From positions 61,531 to 125,530 of the forward strand of contig JAEINP010000008.1 of assembly GCA_016342355.1 (NCBI GenBank): a stretch of DNA of 64,000 nt, given 5' to 3'. Both the position numbers and the translations under genes were made by a program. This DNA is from Desulfatibacillum sp. (GTDB lineage Bacteria > Desulfobacterota > Desulfobacteria > Desulfobacterales > Desulfatibacillaceae). Positions 34,806 to 43,415 of the stretch are shown in pieces (position 1 is the first letter of the stretch; every line of letters starts with the position of its first letter). Under the pieces are notes generated by a model. The model worked only from the letters and a program-made list of their open reading frames with translations. It was not told the origin of the DNA and did not search any database.

Positions 34806-36425
34806 TTATTCTTCCTCCATTCCGGCAAGAGGCTCAAAACGAAGGTCCTCGGTGCGCTCTTTCTCGCCGTCAAGTATAAGAGCGTTTCCCACCAGTTCGT
34901 GGATACCCGCCACCTGAACTCCAGGAACCCAGTAATCCATGAGCGGAGGCAAGGCGGCCCTGTCAATGGCGCAGACGCAGGCCAATGTGTTGACTCCGTG
35001 CTTTTCATGAACATACTTGACTGCGTTGGCCCTGGGCATGCCGCCGCGGAACCTCAATTCCAGGTCTTCGCCGGCGTTGAGGCCGGACCCGCTGCCGCAG
35101 CAGAAGGTTTGCTCCCGGATGGTGCCTTCGGGCATTTCATGAAAATGGTTGCACATCTTCTTGATGATGTACCGGGGTTCCTCCAGGAGACCCATACCCC
35201 GCGAGGGGTTGCAGGAATCATGAAAGGTCAGATTGTAGTTGTCGTTCCTGGATTTGTCGAATTTGAGCTTGTCGTGCTTCAGGAGGTCGGCCGTGAATTC
35301 CGTGATGTGAATCATCTTGGTGGAGGCGGCATTCTGGAAAACCGTTCCCGTAATGGGATTCTTGGGCACTTCCAGGTGGTCCGCCGGTCCGTTCATGGTG
35401 TCCATGTACTGATGGATCACGCGCCACATATGGCCGCACTCGCCGCCGATGATGTACTTGACGCCAAGGCGTTTGGCTTCCATGTACATTTTGGCGTTGA
35501 GGCGCTTCATCATCTCATGGGAGGTGAAGAAGCCGAAGTTGCCGCCTTCGGAAGCGTAGGTGCTCCAGGTGATGTCCAGGCCCATGCTTTCCAGGTAATG
35601 GAAAAGGATGAGGTATCCCATGGCCGTATAGGTTCCGGGATCGGCGAACACGTCTCCCGAGGGAGTGATGAACAGAATTTCAGCGCCCTTCCTGTTAAAG
35701 GAGGGGTTGCACCGAACGCCCGTGACATCCTCGATTTCATCCACAAAGAATTCGAGCATGTCCTTGAAGGCGTGGGGCTGGATGCCAAGGTGGTTACCAG
35801 TGCGGTAACAGTTGGAAACCGGGGTGGCGATCCAGTCGATGTTCAGGCCCAGGAGGTTCAGCAATTCCCGGCCGATGATGGTGATTTCCGCCGTGTCAAT
35901 GCCGTAGGGGCAGAACACGCTGCAACGGCGGCATTCCGTGCATTGGAAAAAATAGGTCCACCATTCCTTCAGGACCCTTTCGTCCAGCTTGCGGGCGCCG
36001 ACCATTTTACCCAGGAGCTTGCCAGCCAGGGTGTATTCCTTGCGATATACGGACCTGAGAAGCTCGGCCCGGAGCACGGGCATATTTTTGGGGTCGCCGG
36101 AACCGATGAAAAAGTGGCATTTGTCAGCGCAGGCGCCGCAGCGCACGCACACGTCCATGAAAAGCTGGAGAGAACGGAACTTGTGAAGGCGCTCGTGGAG
36201 GCCATCCAGGACGATCTCGATCCAGTTTTCAGGCAGATGCCAGTCTTCATCAATGGGATCCCAGTCTCTACCATGGGGCATGCTTAATATGTTAAGGGGC
36301 TTGGCCTTAGCAGAATAGCAGTACATGCCCGGCCTTATAACCGCCGGCGTATCCATCCACCCCGTCTTAGGCGGAGTGTGATCGATCGCGGCCATTTTTT
36401 CTACCTTCGGGACTTCGTCAGCCAT
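34806..36425 (-). CDS. dsrK: DsrK, cytoplasmic HdrD-like iron-sulfur subunit
   Basis: A 539-residue subunit from ATG 36425 (MADEVPKVEKM); the frame upstream lies inside dsrM. It has two 4Fe-4S motifs, CVRCGACADKCHFF and CTECRRCSVFCPYGI, and two CCG-type modules: HDSCNPSRGMG near residue 400 and TFCCGSGSGLNAGE near 450. The CCG site binds the special 4Fe-4S cluster thought to act on the DsrC trisulfide. It lies 1 nt from dsrM and 1 nt from dsrJ, so translation is tightly coupled. Confidence 0.96.
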   Translation of the reverse strand: MADEVPKVEKMAAIDHTPPKTGWMDTPAVIRPGMYCYSAKAKPLNILSMPHGRDWDPIDEDWHLPENWIEIVLDGLHERLHKFRSLQLFMDVCVRCGACADKCHFFIGSGDPKNMPVLRAELLRSVYRKEYTLAGKLLGKMVGARKLDERVLKEWWTYFFQCTECRRCSVFCPYGIDTAEITIIGRELLNLLGLNIDWIATPVSNCYRTGNHLGIQPHAFKDMLEFFVDEIEDVTGVRCNPSFNRKGAEILFITPSGDVFADPGTYTAMGYLILFHYLESMGLDITWSTYASEGGNFGFFTSHEMMKRLNAKMYMEAKRLGVKYIIGGECGHMWRVIHQYMDTMNGPADHLEVPKNPITGTVFQNAASTKMIHITEFTADLLKHDKLKFDKSRNDNYNLTFHDSCNPSRGMGLLEEPRYIIKKMCNHFHEMPEGTIREQTFCCGSGSGLNAGEDLELRFRGGMPRANAVKYVHEKHGVNTLACVCAIDRAALPPLMDYWVPGVQVAGIHELVGNALILDGEKERTEDLRFEPLAGMEEE

Positions 36426-36426
36426 G

Positions 36427-37512
36427 TTACTCCTTCTCCTCTGGCGCAGCCGCCTCTTGGGTTTCTGACATGGGCTTATCCACGGGCAGGCCCGCTTCAA
36501 TCATCTTTTCCCTGAATTCATCTTCGTAATGCTCGTAGGTATGAACCTTGACCGGGTAGTTCCAGGGATTGATGTGCCTGAATTCCCGGGTGTTGCAAAG
36601 CAGGTTCCTGGTGGGGCTCAGGAAAATGCCGCCCATGTGCATGAGCTTGGACACGGGGATATAGGCCAAAAGCACACTCACCAGAAAGATGTGAAGATAG
36701 AACATCCATCCGATGGCCAGGGCCTTATCTCCCATGCCTGCGAAGTTGAGGTTGAGCATGGACAGAATAAGGTCCTTGACCGCCACAATGTCCACCTTGA
36801 TGACGTGCCGCATGAGAATGCCGCTGGCTGCGATGCTGATGATCAGGAGCAGGGGAAAATAATCCTGAAGCAAGGACACATACCGCACCTGGGCGTTGGT
36901 CAGGCGTCTGAGCAGCAGCATGGTGGCTGCGCCCAAAAGCACGAACCCGGAAATAAGAACTCCGGGCAAACCCAGTTGCAGGAAGCCGTCCAGGGATTCC
37001 AGAATCTTGACAGCCTGGAACGCCACGGTGCCATCTTCAGTGAAAAAACGGAAATGCCGGATAAAGACGGTCAGGAAAGAATAATGAAAAGCCAGGGCGA
37101 AAACCCACAGCCACATCTGCCATCCGTAAACCACCTTGGGGCCTTGATGCAATTCCATTTTGGTGTTGCGGAACAGGGACCTGAAAAACAACACTTCCAT
37201 GGCCATCCTGCCCACCACCCCCAGTTTGGTATAAGGCGCGTCAAAATAATCAGCCTTAATCCAGGGAAGGGTTTTCCCCTGCCCCGCCACTGTGGCGATG
37301 GGAAAGGGAACCGGACGGCGTCCCCACTTCACGACCTGAAGAATGACTCCTACGATGAACGTGGCGAAGGCCAGCATTGGCACGACAACCCCGAGGAGCA
37401 GAAGCACCCCCGAAGTCTGGGTGTATTGAGCCAAACCAGCTAAACCGGCTGAGCCCACTACTAACCCGCCAACCACGATCAGAGAAGCGATGAGGGAAAT
37501 CCAAACGTTCAT
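36427..37512 (-). CDS. dsrM: DsrM, membrane cytochrome b-type subunit
   Basis: A 361-residue NarI-like membrane protein with about six or seven hydrophobic segments. The His residues for two b hemes are in FALAFHYSFLTVFIRHFRFF, SGILMRHVIKVD and GWMFYLHIFLVSVL. It oxidises or reduces menaquinone together with DsrK. The long N-terminal hydrophobic segment (residues of about 5-60) and the Pro/Glu-rich tail are typical. It is the first gene of dsrMKJOP, 31 nt after the RsbRD-type gene. Confidence 0.95.
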   Translation of the reverse strand: MNVWISLIASLIVVGGLVVGSAGLAGLAQYTQTSGVLLLLGVVVPMLAFATFIVGVILQVVKWGRRPVPFPIATVAGQGKTLPWIKADYFDAPYTKLGVVGRMAMEVLFFRSLFRNTKMELHQGPKVVYGWQMWLWVFALAFHYSFLTVFIRHFRFFTEDGTVAFQAVKILESLDGFLQLGLPGVLISGFVLLGAATMLLLRRLTNAQVRYVSLLQDYFPLLLIISIAASGILMRHVIKVDIVAVKDLILSMLNLNFAGMGDKALAIGWMFYLHIFLVSVLLAYIPVSKLMHMGGIFLSPTRNLLCNTREFRHINPWNYPVKVHTYEHYEDEFREKMIEAGLPVDKPMSETQEAAAPEEKE

Positions 37513-37543
37513 TTACCGTTACCTCTCTTCCACCTCTTTAACA

Positions 37544-38092
37544 TTAGTTAACAGTTTCCTCGTCCGAATCGTCCGGAATTTCCGAAAGATCGCAAACAAG
37601 ATTTGCCCTTTTCATGGCCTTATACGACAGGTTGCGCACCTCATTGACCCTTATTCGGTTCAACTTTTCCCGGCATTCCATAAATACGTCAAAGCCAGCC
37701 AAAGCAATGGCGTCAATCCTGGAATCAAGGGCGAACCACTCCGGCGATTCATCCAGCTTGGGCAAATCCTTGCCCGCTTGCTCCCGGATCACTCCCTTGA
37801 GCTCAAACAAAAAACCGACCGCGTCCGACGGCGAGAAATCCTGGACAGCCCGGACCTTCATGGACTCCTCCAACAATTCCGGCGCTTTTGCGCGTACGTC
37901 GCCCTCCCCCAGAAGCAAATCCAGCAAGCCTTCCAACCCTTTTTTCAACTTGCTGCCCACAGGATTTGCGAACGGATCATTTTTATGCTTGAACAACCGG
38001 TAGGCATCCGGCGAATACGTGGCCAGGACCCTGTCCTGCCACTGATCCAAGATGCTTCCCTGTCTTTTTTCTATGATATCCAATAAATCCAA
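37544..38092 (-). CDS. RsbRD N-terminal-domain protein preceding dsrMKJOP
   Basis: A 182-residue protein starting at TTG 38092 (MDLLDIIEKRQGSILDQW), with AGGAAATAGGCATAG upstream. The helical ILDQWQDRVLATYSPDAYRLF and FANPVGSKLKKGLEGLLDLLL segments match the RsbR-type N-terminal (RsbRD_N) domain, a globin-like helical sensor fold without its usual STAS partner. Genes of this kind are often found immediately before dsrMKJOP in sulfate reducers. A regulatory or assembly role is inferred from that linkage. It has no membrane segment. Confidence 0.85.
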   Translation of the reverse strand: MDLLDIIEKRQGSILDQWQDRVLATYSPDAYRLFKHKNDPFANPVGSKLKKGLEGLLDLLLGEGDVRAKAPELLEESMKVRAVQDFSPSDAVGFLFELKGVIREQAGKDLPKLDESPEWFALDSRIDAIALAGFDVFMECREKLNRIRVNEVRNLSYKAMKRANLVCDLSEIPDDSDEETVN

Positions 38093-38909
38093 ATCTATGC
38101 CTATTTCCTGTCCGAAAACCGGAATCCCGGGTCCCGTATATGTGTTTTTGGTCCGGATTCAGGCCATGTCCGGAGAAACTTGAAGTCCCGCCAAGCTCCC
38201 CCTTGCCAAATCGAATGGGTGCATTATCTTTTTTAAAAGAGCGATTTGCCGCGTGTTTTTCGCCCTTTTCAGTAAGAATACGCCCCGGATTATACCTGCG
38301 TCTTCGTGTATCTTGTTTGGAAAGATAACAAGGCCTTGAGCGTCCCCGCCACCCAAAACCAACCGGCTGATATGACAATGCATACTTGACCTGTTCAGTC
38401 CGTCAACCGGCGACATTAGACGAAGAGCCCTTGACTGTCAAGAAAAAACCGGGTTTTGAGCCCCCTGAAAACAGGCTTTGTGCACGAATTCACATGGGGA
38501 TGGGGAGTTAAATCTTTTTAAAATCAAATGGAGTTTTTCCCTCTCCCGGCGCCCTCGCAGGCTGGGTCCTCCCCTACCCTGTTCCGGGCGCCGTAAAGGC
38601 CGGAAAACGCCTCCGGCCACCGGCTCACTCCTGTTTCTTTTCTATCCAATTGCAAAAATCCAACGGATGGTCAGGATTGACCCGGCCAAACCCCATCCTG
38701 TAAGTTGAACTCAACCCCGGCCCATAAAAACAATTGAAGCCATGGCGCCTATCCGCCCATTGACAGGATAGCCAGGGAGTTAGACAAAACCCTGCCTGGG
38801 GAATGAGACCAAAGGCCCTCAAGAAGGTTGCTATAACAGGAAATCATTGATTTTCCCGCTTTGGTGTGTGCTATATATGCCATCCAAACAAAAACAAGGG
38901 GTGGAAACC
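38093..38909. other. Intergenic region (817 bp) between the dsr operon and the pentapeptide gene
   Basis: I see no plausible gene. A possible minus-strand sigma-70 promoter and the palindrome CTTGACTGTCAAG (38430-38442) lie near its centre. The part from about 38480 to 38800 is GC-rich and shows no other signal I can support. Confidence 0.6.
38413..38441 (-). promoter_or_regulatory. Possible sigma-70 promoter for the dsr operon, overlapping a palindrome
   Basis: On the minus strand TTGACA, a 17-base spacer, then TAATGT. The -35 box is perfect and is part of the inverted repeat CTTGAC-T-GTCAAG. The -10 box matches only 3 of 6 positions. The leader would be about 310 nt long. Confidence 0.35.
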
Positions 38910-40103
38910 ATGGAGAACACCGACTCAGGGAAGAACACCGAAAAGAAAACCCGCACCATCTGGTATGAAGACGGCACGAAAGAAACCTTTGAACTCCGTC
39001 AGATCTCCGACGAGGAACTGCGACAAACTTTGGACGCACATAGAATATGGGTTGGGACAAACATGAACAAGGGCCAGGAAGCGGACTTAGTCTTTACTGA
39101 TCTTTCTGGACGTCGTTTACGGAGAAAGTTCTTGAGTAAAATCAATTTGGAAGGAGTTTCTTTTCGTGACTCAGATCTGACTGAGGCCAACCTTGACAAT
39201 TCTTCTTTAGAACGAGCTGATCTTCAGGATGCAAAAATGATTCGTACCAGCATGAAGGAAGCTGATTTGCTCAATGCTGACTTTTCCGGAGCAAACCTTA
39301 GAGGAGCACAATTGCAACATGCTGTTATGGAATCAACCTGCTTCGTGGGTGCCAAGATGCAACAAGCTAAGATGGAGAATGCAACCTTAATCAAGATCAA
39401 TCTTCAAGATGCAGCCCTTAGTGGCACAATGTTACAAAATGCCTTTACTGAGGAGATTGTCCTCACAAATGCAAATTTAAAACGGGCAAATCTGCAAAAT
39501 GCTTGGTTTGAAAAGGCGGATTGCTCTGGAGCCTGCCTTGAATATGCTGACTTCACAAATGCAAATTTAGGGCAAAGCAACCTCAAGGGGGCGGACCTTA
39601 GAGGTTCAATATTTGATGGTACAAATGTCGCGGGGGTTAAATATGACAGGCAGGCGAAATACCAAGGCATCCGAGTTTCCACCTGCCATGGCAGCGCCAT
39701 GTTCAAGGCCTTTGCCCAGCACCAGGATTTCATCGAGGAGTTAAGGGATAGCGGCAAGAAAGGTAATGCCCTGTATCATGTCTGGAATATCTTTGCTGAT
39801 TGCGGCCGCACCCCTTGGCGATGGCTTTTATGGTCTCTATTCTTTTCCTTGTTTTTCGCCATGTGCTTTTTTTATATGGGAGAGAGCCATTTTAGTTTCT
39901 CGAACAAATCAGATGCATTTCCTTTCGGGTTTATAGCCCCGATCTATTACAGTGTGGTCACTTTCACTACTTTGGGTTTTGGAGATATCACACCAAAAAC
40001 ACCTATTGCGGCAATCTTAGTCATGGCCGAGGTAATCCTGGGTTACGTGATGTTAGGCGGCCTGATTTCCATATTCGCGACGCTGATCACCCGCCGAAGT
40101 TAA
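38910..40103 (+). CDS. Pentapeptide-repeat protein fused to a two-helix potassium-channel pore
   Basis: About 397 residues from ATG 38910, preceded by AGGGGTGG; the frame upstream is not needed. Residues of about 65-260 are pentapeptide repeats of A(D/N)LXX type (NLEGVSFRDSDLTEANLDNS, ANLRGAQLQHAVM), expected to form a right-handed beta-helix. The last 120 residues are a channel module: one helix (WRWLLWSLFFSLFFAMCFF), pore loop VVTFTTLGFGDITPKT with the potassium selectivity signature, and a second helix (LGYVMLGGLISIFATLI). The beta-helix could gate the pore from the cytoplasm. Base composition in the repeat part (about 39050-39630) is more AT-rich than in its neighbours. Confidence 0.85.
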   Translation: MENTDSGKNTEKKTRTIWYEDGTKETFELRQISDEELRQTLDAHRIWVGTNMNKGQEADLVFTDLSGRRLRRKFLSKINLEGVSFRDSDLTEANLDNSSLERADLQDAKMIRTSMKEADLLNADFSGANLRGAQLQHAVMESTCFVGAKMQQAKMENATLIKINLQDAALSGTMLQNAFTEEIVLTNANLKRANLQNAWFEKADCSGACLEYADFTNANLGQSNLKGADLRGSIFDGTNVAGVKYDRQAKYQGIRVSTCHGSAMFKAFAQHQDFIEELRDSGKKGNALYHVWNIFADCGRTPWRWLLWSLFFSLFFAMCFFYMGESHFSFSNKSDAFPFGFIAPIYYSVVTFTTLGFGDITPKTPIAAILVMAEVILGYVMLGGLISIFATLITRRS

Positions 40104-40125
40104 AATCGAGTTTTAAAATCGATTT

Positions 40126-41424
40126 TTAAAAGTACCATGTTGCCATGACATAGGCCTTGACCGGGGCGCTGGCGGGCTTGCCGGTTAAGGGTTCGTCCAG
40201 GCCGCCGAATTCCGTTCCCGAGGGGCCTGCGGGAATGTCCACCCCGGCCAGGATGCGCAGGGATGATAAAGCGTCCCAGGATATCCTGGGCTGAACCAGG
40301 AGGGAACCATCGTCCAGGTTGATGATGGTGGAGAGAAAAAGGTTCACCAGGGGATGGGCCTCGAACTGGACCTGACCGGAAGCATACCACCTGCCCGAAG
40401 TATATATCTCGCCCCGGTCCATGCGCATTAACAAGTCCAGGTCCACAATGGAGTCCATGGGATCGGCATGGCCGAAACCATTATAATAGAGTTCGCACAA
40501 GCCGTAAAAATTATGGCCTCCCCACACCCAGGAATAATCCAGATTTGTGACCCCGGAGAAAACCCCGCCGGAAAAATCGCCGTTCATGGCAATACAGGTC
40601 ACATCCAGCCGCCATGCGGCGTCCATGACGTAACGGACCATGCCCAACCCAACAACCGTGTCTTCATAATGGCGGGCCAGCATGAGATCCCAGTCCGAAC
40701 CCATGGCCGACCACTTGGCTTTTCCGGCAAGGGACGATTCGCTGCCGGAAACATCGCCGGTTACGGGGTTTCGGCGCGGCGCATAGGCCACTTGCAAATC
40801 CGAAAACATTCCGTAATAGCCCTGCAAGACCAGCATGTCGTCCCCGGTTTTATAATCCCGGATGACATCCGACGGCGCAAAGGGGTTTAACAGATCCATG
40901 GGATTGAACACCAAACCGTTTCCCCAGGTGAGGGCCTGGCGACCGGCGCGGACTGTGACCTTATCCGCGGTATAGGTGGCGGACAGGCGGTCCAGGCGAT
41001 GATACAGGATGTGGTCGTCTTCTTCCTCCAGGGCGCCTGTGAGAGAAAACAGCCTCCGCTCATCCGAGGGTGGGCCGGATAACAGAGATTGCACGGAAGG
41101 CATGCATTGGGTCAGTTCCCACATTTTTTTCCGGGATTCCCCGCCGGAAAGAACCGCTTCATACTGGGCTTCCAGAGTCAGACGTTCACCCACAAAAAGG
41201 GCGCCGTTCAGCCGGGCGTCCAGACTGCCGTCCGCAAAGGGGCCTGTATCGCCAAGATACTCCAACACATGCGGCTTGCCGAACCACGACGAAAAACCCT
41301 GAGCCCGCAAATGGCCGCTCCATTTGGCTTCCACCGTAGAGGGGGCCGACATTCCGGAGCCTGCCAGGAAAACCAGCCACCACAGGCCGCAGCACACAAG
41401 CCGAATGTAAGATAAACGTGTCAT
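40126..41424 (-). CDS. Outer-membrane beta-barrel protein of the export operon
   Basis: A 432-residue protein. It has a signal peptide (LVCCGLWWLVFLAGSGMSAPS), then alternating strands with many aromatic residues, and ends in YVMATWYF with a terminal Phe, the usual barrel-insertion signal. The motif VRAGRQALTWGNGLVFNPMDLLNPF resembles that of DUF1302-type outer-membrane proteins. It is the last gene of the TetR/LolA/FtsX/ATPase operon and overlaps the ATPase gene by 4 nt. It probably forms the outer-membrane end or acceptor of the export path, which is inference. Confidence 0.82.
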   Translation of the reverse strand: MTRLSYIRLVCCGLWWLVFLAGSGMSAPSTVEAKWSGHLRAQGFSSWFGKPHVLEYLGDTGPFADGSLDARLNGALFVGERLTLEAQYEAVLSGGESRKKMWELTQCMPSVQSLLSGPPSDERRLFSLTGALEEEDDHILYHRLDRLSATYTADKVTVRAGRQALTWGNGLVFNPMDLLNPFAPSDVIRDYKTGDDMLVLQGYYGMFSDLQVAYAPRRNPVTGDVSGSESSLAGKAKWSAMGSDWDLMLARHYEDTVVGLGMVRYVMDAAWRLDVTCIAMNGDFSGGVFSGVTNLDYSWVWGGHNFYGLCELYYNGFGHADPMDSIVDLDLLMRMDRGEIYTSGRWYASGQVQFEAHPLVNLFLSTIINLDDGSLLVQPRISWDALSSLRILAGVDIPAGPSGTEFGGLDEPLTGKPASAPVKAYVMATWYF

Positions 41425-42104
41425 TTGACTTGATCACCGGCAATGGCGCCGTCCTTCATGGTGATAAGGCGCTTTGAGGCCTCCATGACCATGGCGTCGT
41501 GGGTGGAGAAAATGAACGTGACATTGTGCTTTTCGTTCATCTCCCGCATGGTTTGAAGCAGGCTTTCACCATTCACGGAGTCCAGGTTGGCCGTGGGCTC
41601 GTCCGCCAGAATAATGGTGGGATTGGACACCAGGGATCTGGCTACCGCCACCCGCTGCTGCTGGCCGCCGGAAAGCTGGGACGGCTTGCGGTCGTATTTG
41701 CCCTCCAGACCCACGTCATCCAGCATGGCGCGGGCTCTTTGTTTGCGTTCCTTTTTGCCAACCCCCTGCAACTGGAGGATATACTCCACGTTTTCTTCCG
41801 CAGTGAACACGGGAATCAGGTTGTAGGACTGGAACACGAAGCCGATCTGGGTAAGGCGCAACTCGGCCAGATCGCCGCTGGACATTTTTTCAAAAGCCTT
41901 TCCGTTCACGGAAATATGGCCGGTGTCCGGGGAATCCAGGCCCCCGATAAGGTTGAGAAGGGTGGTCTTTCCCGAGCCCGACGGCCCGGCTATCGCCACA
42001 AACTCGCCCGCATCCACCTTTAGGCTGACCTTGTTGAGGGCCATGACCTTGACGTCTCCCTGCGTATAAATTTTCGACACATCCGATACGGTTACAGCGT
42101 TCAT
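41421..42104 (-). CDS. ABC transporter ATPase (LolD/MacB type)
   Basis: A 227-residue ATPase with Walker A GPSGSGKTTLLNLIGG, Q-loop QIGFVFQSYNLIP, signature LSGGQQQRVAVARSL, Walker B IILADEPTANLD and H-loop FSTHDAMV. It belongs to the LolD/MacB/FtsE branch, which powers FtsX-type permeases that extract lipids or lipoproteins from the inner membrane rather than moving solutes through a channel. It lies 64 nt after the second permease gene. Confidence 0.94.
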   Translation of the reverse strand: MNAVTVSDVSKIYTQGDVKVMALNKVSLKVDAGEFVAIAGPSGSGKTTLLNLIGGLDSPDTGHISVNGKAFEKMSSGDLAELRLTQIGFVFQSYNLIPVFTAEENVEYILQLQGVGKKERKQRARAMLDDVGLEGKYDRKPSQLSGGQQQRVAVARSLVSNPTIILADEPTANLDSVNGESLLQTMREMNEKHNVTFIFSTHDAMVMEASKRLITMKDGAIAGDQVK

Positions 42105-42168
42105 GGTATGTTTTCCTTATGAATGGCTTTGATGTTGTTACCATCAATAGCATGACTTACATGCCCCA

Positions 42169-43401
42169 TCAGTTCTGCCGCATGGTTTCCACAGGGGTAA
42201 ACCTTGCCGCCTTCACAGCCGGATAAATAGACACAACCAGCCCCAAAACCACCACCACCGCATTGGCCGCGACAACATCGCCAATTTCTATGGCCGGAAA
42301 AATTACCCGGGACATGCCCCACATTTTCACGCCCTGGGCAAAGGCCCCCAGATCAATTCCGGCATGGCCATAATAATAGGTGACGGCCATACCGCATATT
42401 GTGCCTGCCGCACAGCCCGCCGCCAAAAGAAAAAAACTTTCGCCAAGCACCATGCGGACAATCCAGGACGGCCTCATTCCAATGGCCTTTAGCAGGCCGA
42501 ATTCCCGCATGCGTTCATAAACAGCCATGAGTACGGTGTTCACAATACCGAAGCCCATGGCGATAAACACCACCACAAACCAGATATACAAAAAGGCGTC
42601 AAACATGGCCAGATAGGCGGAAATAGCAGGCATTAGATCTTTCCATCCATTGACGCTCACATGGTAGGGCTCAAGAGCATCCCGGCACTTTTGGACCAAG
42701 GGCGCCAATCGCCCGTTGCGGTATTCCTTGGGCAGGGTAACGGCAATTTCGGTTGCGCAGTTTTTCTCACCCATTAACTGCTCGGCGGCTGTATAGGAAA
42801 TAAAAACATAAGCCTTTTCCGTGGCTTCGATTTCCGAACGATAAATACCCCGAATCCGAAAGGCCCTGGACCCGGTTTCGCCGTCCGCCTGTTGGGTGGT
42901 CAGCACCAGTTTTTTACCAACCTCTGTTTGGAACCTGTCGGCCAAAGCCGCGCCCATTACAATGCCGTTTTTATCCCCGTCCTCTATCAACCGCCCGTCC
43001 ATGGGGGCGTCTCCGATAAACGACACGCCCATTTCCATGCCGGGATGAATGCCCACAATCTCCACTCCTGCGGTTTCCCGGGCATTGGCCACCACCCCTT
43101 CCACTCGAATGCGCGGGGTGATTTTTGCTCCTGTCGGCAACAGGGATTTCAATTCCGCCGTTATGGCGTTGGGGTCCGGCAGCCGGTGGGAGATATCCGG
43201 GTCGGACCGATAATCCGGGTGCTGCACCTTGATATGGCCCACCAGATTGTCTATGGCGTTATCCACCATGCCATCCGCCATGCCCCGGGAAAATGCCGCG
43301 AAAATAATCATGGAAAATACGCCGATAAAAATGGCGGTTAGGATAATGGCGGTGCGTCTGGGATTGCGCCAGATATTTCTCCAGGCTAGTTGGGTGAACA
43401 T
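42169..43401 (-). CDS. ABC transporter permease, FtsX/MacB type (second)
   Basis: About 410 residues from ATG 43401 (MFTQLAWRNIWRNPRR), preceded by AGGAGGGACG. It has a first membrane helix (TAIILTAIFIGVFSMIIFAAF), a periplasmic domain of about 230 residues, and three C-terminal helices with the FtsX core YERMREFGLLKAIGM. It is paired with the permease encoded just upstream and the ATPase downstream. The two permeases probably form a heterodimer like LolC/LolE. Confidence 0.92.
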   Translation of the reverse strand: MFTQLAWRNIWRNPRRTAIILTAIFIGVFSMIIFAAFSRGMADGMVDNAIDNLVGHIKVQHPDYRSDPDISHRLPDPNAITAELKSLLPTGAKITPRIRVEGVVANARETAGVEIVGIHPGMEMGVSFIGDAPMDGRLIEDGDKNGIVMGAALADRFQTEVGKKLVLTTQQADGETGSRAFRIRGIYRSEIEATEKAYVFISYTAAEQLMGEKNCATEIAVTLPKEYRNGRLAPLVQKCRDALEPYHVSVNGWKDLMPAISAYLAMFDAFLYIWFVVVFIAMGFGIVNTVLMAVYERMREFGLLKAIGMRPSWIVRMVLGESFFLLAAGCAAGTICGMAVTYYYGHAGIDLGAFAQGVKMWGMSRVIFPAIEIGDVVAANAVVVVLGLVVSIYPAVKAARFTPVETMRQN

Positions 43402-43415
43402 CGTCCCTCCTGATT

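Noticed and set aside
34572..36287. A 571-residue open frame on the plus strand
   Set aside because: It is antisense to dsrK and dsrJ, which have full Fe-S and heme motifs and close spacing to their neighbours.
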